Shown one piece after another: positions 43,107 through 46,481 of a stretch of 46,481 nt of DNA (positions are counted from its first letter, which is position 1; every line of letters begins with the position of its first letter). This DNA is from Ophioceras dolichostomum. Taxonomy: Eukaryota > Ascomycota > Sordariomycetes > Magnaporthales > Ophioceraceae. The notes beneath the pieces are model-generated. The model was not told the DNA's origin. It searched no databases and saw only the letters and a list, made by a program, of their open reading frames with translations. Both the position numbers and the translations under genes were made by a program. The DNA lies in assembly GCA_003049485.1 (NCBI GenBank), contig PYST01000305.1:1-46481 (forward strand). Reading direction: 5' to 3'.

Positions 43107-43597
43107 ATGCAATTCCTCAAGGCCGTCATTCTCGTTCTCACCCCTCTCTCGCAACTTGCCTTCGGTAAGCCATCCCATACCATGCCCAGCACGACCTGCG
43201 GACCTTACCCGTCTGGTCCACAGGACGTGAATGTGGCTCCCACCAAGCTAACCCTATGATATCGCGCTACCTAGCCGCCGACATCTTTTCGAGCTCCCTC
43301 GCCGATGCAGACACGGCCGCCTTCATGGAGGGCATGATGGACCTCTTCCCGCCTCCCATCGTCACGGATACGAAGCTGGAGAGCGCTGAGACCAAGCTGC
43401 AGGCCCGCGACCTCCTGGGCACCAAGCCGAGCGAGATCACGGCCAAGCTGATGGCGCGGGGCAAGAAGTGCGACCCCAACTCCGCGTGCGCGCCCATGTG
43501 CAACGGCACGGGCCCGTGGATGGGGAGGCCCTCTAGCCAGGCCTGCGTGTTTTGCATTGCTGTCTACATGCTGAACGGGTCGAACAACGGCTGCTAA
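43107..43597 (+). CDS. small secreted cysteine-rich protein
   Basis: Exons 43107-43164 and 43275-43597 (110-nt intron, GTAAGC donor, CTAG acceptor, phase 1) give 126 aa. The ATG has an A-rich context (CAAAAAATG). A signal peptide of about 20 residues (MQFLKAVILVLTPLSQLAF) is encoded almost entirely by exon 1, a common layout for secreted proteins. The mature region is acidic and helical at first (SLADADTAAFMEGMMDLF) and then carries six cysteines: KKCDPNSACAPMCNGTG, SQACVFCIAV and a C-terminal NGC. No catalytic motif is visible. It is a typical effector-like or apoplastic candidate, but function is unknown. Confidence 0.8.
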
Positions 43598-44176
43598 GGA
43601 GGCGGAAACTCTTTTCGACGAAGCCTCTGTTTGTATTGTTTGTAATATGAGATTTCCCAGGGAGGGTGGTGCATAGAGTTTACAGACTGTGAGATAAAGG
43701 GCATTCGGTGGTGCAGGGAGCAACCATAGACTGTATTGACCAGCAATAAACAGTGTTGAAAGACCGGCATACGAATTCGAAAGTTATGATAACTCTCACT
43801 GGCTAAACTTTGATGGACGCAACGAACGTTATGATATTCCAGGTCCAGCTGGAGATGTCGTTCGAGTCCACGGCCACCCCTTTCTAAGTTCTTCCTTAAC
43901 TCCCTTCATCCATTGATCAGATATAGACACAGAAAGTTTCAAAAGAAGTCCGGGCCTGAGGCGACGAGACGACGAGACATGTAGTTCTGCTTTGCTGGGC
44001 AGAAGAACGACATGATCTTGCCATGCCCAGATTTAGTTATTTGCAAAGCAGACTAACATACGTTCCGCATCAAAAGGTAGCACTCCTCGGACTCACCAGA
44101 TGCTAGATACCTGACGTTTGACAAACTCTCTGCCCAGCTTCGGGCTCCTGGAGGAGGATGGCGCACTCGACCTCGG
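43598..44176. other. intergenic
   Basis: No gene is supported between the secreted protein and the LINE insertion. Confidence 0.45.
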
Positions 44177-44192
44177 CTTGCACGTACTGCAG
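44177..44192 (+). repeat. 16-bp target-site duplication, left copy
   Basis: CTTGCACGTACTGCAG is repeated exactly at 45071-45086, flanking the LINE at 44193-45070. Confidence 0.88.
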
Positions 44193-45070
44193 CCGGCGCC
44201 ACCGGACCCCCCGACCCAGACCCGCGGGCACAGCAGACCACGTACAGCGGGGCTGGCACGGTGCTGAGGGCCATTCTCACGGGCGTGGAGGAGGACTGGT
44301 GGCGCACGCAGGAGCGGGACCGGTCCGCCGCCTACAAGAGCTGGGGTCTCTGGTACACGCCGAGAAAGGAGCCCAAGGAGCTGAGCCTGCCAAGGCCCCT
44401 GTTGGGCCATTTCCTAGCCATGCGAACTGGTCACGGCAACTTCGAAGCCTATCACGAACGCTTCAACCACCAAGGCGCAGCGACCATGTGCGCCTGGTGT
44501 TGGAAAGGGACCTCCCCCGAGCATCTGGTGCACTGCCGCTACTCGCGGGCTGTGTGGAGAGAATGGCCGTGGCCTCAGGACGACCAGCCGGTTACGCCAC
44601 CGGACCGAGCCCGCCGCCGTAGATTTTACCAAGAGAGCCTCGGGCACCCGACATCTTCCGGGCTTTCACCGAGATCACTAAATACTTCGCCGCCCACCCG
44701 AGGGCAGCCCGCCCGCGCCCTGCACGGCTCGAGCGGACCTTAAGCCTAGGGACCCCTCTTGGAAGCGATTCCGAGATTTCTGATGAGGAGTAACACCGGT
44801 ACTTCAACCTTCAATGCGGCCTAAGCCGCCAGACGAACCCTCCGTGCGCCTGAAGGCGCGGGGTCGCGTCAACGAACCCCCATTACCCCCTGCAGGGCTT
44901 GGGCCCGTACCCAGCAAGGCACGATTCGCCTCTGTCTCCCCTCTGTCCATTTATGTATATTAGCGAGATAGAACGCGCGCCGAGATACCCCCCGGGAGGT
45001 TGCTAACGGCCGGCTGTCGAAGCCGGGCCGAGCCCGGCGTTAAATCCTACTACTACTACTACTTCTACTA
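44193..45070 (+). mobile_element. 5'-truncated Tad-like LINE with 16-bp target duplication
   Basis: The element opens within the C-terminal part of ORF2, encoding VLRAILTGVEEDWWRTQERD, then LGHFLAMRTGHGNFEAYHERF, and the terminal zinc-knuckle MCAWCWKGTSPEHLVHCR. Near 44645 a frameshift moves the conserved tail (DIFRAFTEITKYFAAHP) to the next frame, which ends at TAA near 44790. A 3' UTR follows and ends in TAC-type trinucleotide repeats (45048-45070). Exact 16-bp copies of CTTGCACGTACTGCAG flank both sides. At 878 bp it is a dead-on-arrival insertion. The knuckle and 3' layout match the LINE at 17573-18508. Confidence 0.88.
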
Positions 45071-45086
45071 CTTGCACGTACTGCAG
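45071..45086 (+). repeat. 16-bp target-site duplication, right copy
   Basis: Exact repeat of 44177-44192, directly following the TAC-type tail of the LINE. Confidence 0.88.
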
Positions 45087-46074
45087 AGGATACCGGCGGC
45101 CGGCGGGACAGGGGCCCGTACCTGTTGCTTGCAGCGAGAGATGGTGCAGGACCCCAAGTTGACTGCCGTGGCCTTGCCACACCTGCTGTAGGAAGCGGTG
45201 TACCAACACATGACGACTTTAGCCGGCTGGATGGTCAGGGGGAGCTTGAGTTAATTCGGGGTAAGCTATTGGACAGATTGATGGCTTAGTCTTAACAGAC
45301 GGAAAGAGTGATGACAACGAAGAGGGAGGGTATAGGAAGTTGTGTTGCACTGATGGGATTGGGGGGGTTTCGAGTCGCGATAGCGAGGGAACCATCCTAG
45401 AACTTGTGCGCTGTTCATGACTCTGAAAGGCGATCGACTCTCTTTTTTCTCTCTCGCGTTCCCTGAATAAATTCGTTTGCAAAGAGAAGATATTGCTGCT
45501 CGCATCCTGTTGGTTCGAACCCGGCTTCGACGTCGCTCCAGCGTCCAGGCATATTTGGGTCGATTTCGCTAAGGACGGTCGTCCCTTGTGCCGTCTGTCG
45601 TATCGAAGGCTCGTGGGCGACTTCACCATCACACACTGGATACGATGTCTGCAGGCGGGCGAGGCCAAATAGGTTTGCCAAATATGTTTGCTGAATCTGT
45701 TTGCCGAATCAATTTTGGGGAGCTTATGAATACAGAGCCATGTCTAATGTATGATTCCTCCTCGGACTTGCACGCCAAAGTCACTCCTTATGATAACCCA
45801 CAGCTCACAATTCTAGCCGAACTTTGACGGGTTTAACTTTCGTTACACAAAAATTAAGGTTCGTGCCTGACCTCTGGGAGAGAGAAGTGGAGAGCGAATT
45901 TGTAGTGGGCTTGCGCTGTGCTTCCCGACCGTCACTGATGATACATGTACGACATCGCGGCTTTCAAACTTTTCTAATCGCGAGTGGAAAATCACCATTG
46001 GCTCTGCAAACTCAATGTTTGCAGAGTGTGTCTCCGTTCGGAGCCTACGTTGGCTCTGGACAAATATCTGCTGT
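45087..46074. other. no independent gene recognised
   Basis: A minus-strand open frame from ATG 45209 runs into the LINE insertion site, and a plus-strand frame from about 45824 is open up to the solo LTR. Neither shows a recognisable domain. Confidence 0.4.
46002..46026. repeat. perfect 10-bp hairpin
   Basis: CTCTGCAAAC and GTTTGCAGAG flank the loop TCAAT. The stem has no mismatch. It lies 49 bp upstream of the solo LTR. Confidence 0.7.
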
Positions 46075-46308
46075 TGTTGAACCACTGGGTGCACCTCTCT
46101 GCACCCATGAGGAACTAGTTGCCTCAGTCATCAAGGCATCCACCTCAACAGACCTCAGATCACGTGGACCCTCAGGAGTCGCCTACAAAAGCACTCCCTC
46201 CGGCCCACACGTAGACAAGCTTTTTCCCTTCCTCGTACATCATTCAGATCAATAGAATCGGCTTACCACACGCGTGTCTTTTCCAATTGGAACCCTGGCC
46301 TTCCAACA
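46075..46308 (+). mobile_element. solo LTR (234 bp) with GCTGT target duplication
   Basis: It starts TGTTGAACCAC and ends CTTCCAACA, and is homologous along its whole length to 17833-18065, differing by one bp in length. GCTGT occurs at 46070-46074 and again at 46309-46313. A conserved hairpin (TGGGTGCA/TGCACCCA) lies near the left end. No PBS follows the right end, so this is a solo LTR and not the 5' LTR of a full element. Confidence 0.88.
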
Positions 46309-46341
46309 GCTGTACTATCTTTCAATGGACCAGACCATACG

Positions 46342-46481
46342 AGGCATTTATCGCATCGCCTAAGTCCAAAGTACGATGCCAAACACCTCTACAGCGGCCT
46401 AGCAACGGAGGAAATCCAAACTTTCCACTCCACCGTCCGGAAAGCCAAACGGGCTCACGTCGCCGATATAATCGACTCGGC
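46342..46481 (+). mobile_element. partial ORF resembling the region before reverse transcriptase in LINE ORF2, cut by the window end
   Basis: The frame encodes SPKYDAKHLYSGLATEEIQ and FHSTVRKAKRAHVADIIDS up to the last base. The alternation of basic residues followed by an IID-S end is typical of the linker between endonuclease and reverse transcriptase in Tad-like ORF2. When the solo LTR and one GCTGT copy are left out, this frame is continuous with the open frame upstream of the LTR (from about 45824). The upstream part shows no endonuclease motif, so the identification remains tentative. Confidence 0.4.

Noticed and set aside
45824..46255. The 143-codon ORF read as a gene
   Set aside because: Its last third is the solo LTR sequence; the same frame also appears through the LTR at 17860-18183.
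46075..46481. Interpretation of the right-hand LTR as the 5' LTR of a full retrotransposon
   Set aside because: A GCTGT duplication directly follows its right end and no primer-binding site is present.
1..46481. CRISPR arrays, bacterial operons or rRNA genes
   Set aside because: No regularly spaced repeats, ribosome-binding sites or rRNA-like sequence were seen; gene structure is fungal.

Overview
This window looks like nuclear DNA of a filamentous ascomycete, most likely a Sordariomycete. Protein-coding genes are interrupted by introns of about 95-150 nt with GTRAGT donors and CTRAC-like branch sites. There is an intron-containing tRNA-Leu, Tad-like LINE remnants and solo LTRs, and the intergenic DNA is rich in AGGTACCT/CCTAGG words. 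No genus can be fixed from the sequence alone. All exon boundaries below were worked out by eye from splice signals and reading-frame agreement.

Layout. 1-5.4 kb: a tandem array of three degenerate copies of one unrecognised gene family. 5.9-10.2 kb (minus): a secreted phytase-like (esterase-like) protein and a nicotianamine synthase. 10.6-11.3 kb: relic of an unidentified membrane-protein gene. 12.5-13.8 kb (plus): an Arc1/EMAP-II type tRNA-binding cofactor. 14.3-15.0 kb (minus): a small secreted Cys/Thr-rich protein. 16.4-20.9 kb (minus): two paralogous single-pass membrane proteins separated by a 5'-truncated LINE that carries a nested solo LTR. 21.8-23.8 kb (minus): a GH47 alpha-1,2-mannosidase. 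24.8-25.5 kb (plus): a rhodanese/Cdc25-like phosphatase or arsenate reductase. 26.0 kb: tRNA-Leu(CAG). 26.4-28.4 kb: a divergent pair of membrane-protein genes, one with PY motifs and the other with conflicting reading frames. 28.9-30.9 kb (minus): an MFS siderophore transporter, followed by a gene-free stretch of about 4.3 kb containing paired GATA sites. 35-37 kb: a weak hypothetical gene and a broken GH92 alpha-mannosidase. 37.7-38.8 kb (minus): a membrane protein with an apple/PAN-like cysteine-containing ectodomain. 41.5-43.6 kb (plus): an uncharacterised ORF and a second small secreted cysteine-rich protein. 44.2-46.5 kb: a second 5'-truncated LINE with a 16-bp target duplication, a second solo LTR of the same family, and a partial ORF that may be LINE-derived at the window edge.

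Themes. Two genes concern metal chelation or uptake (nicotianamine synthase, siderophore transporter), and two loci concern mannose trimming (GH47 intact, GH92 broken). Two encode small cysteine-rich secreted proteins. The accessory parts hold decayed genes whose premature stops are often TAG where CAG is plausible, as expected of repeat-induced point mutation. The clearest structural result is the set of perfectly delimited insertions: two LINEs and two solo LTRs, all four with readable target-site duplications, one nested in another.
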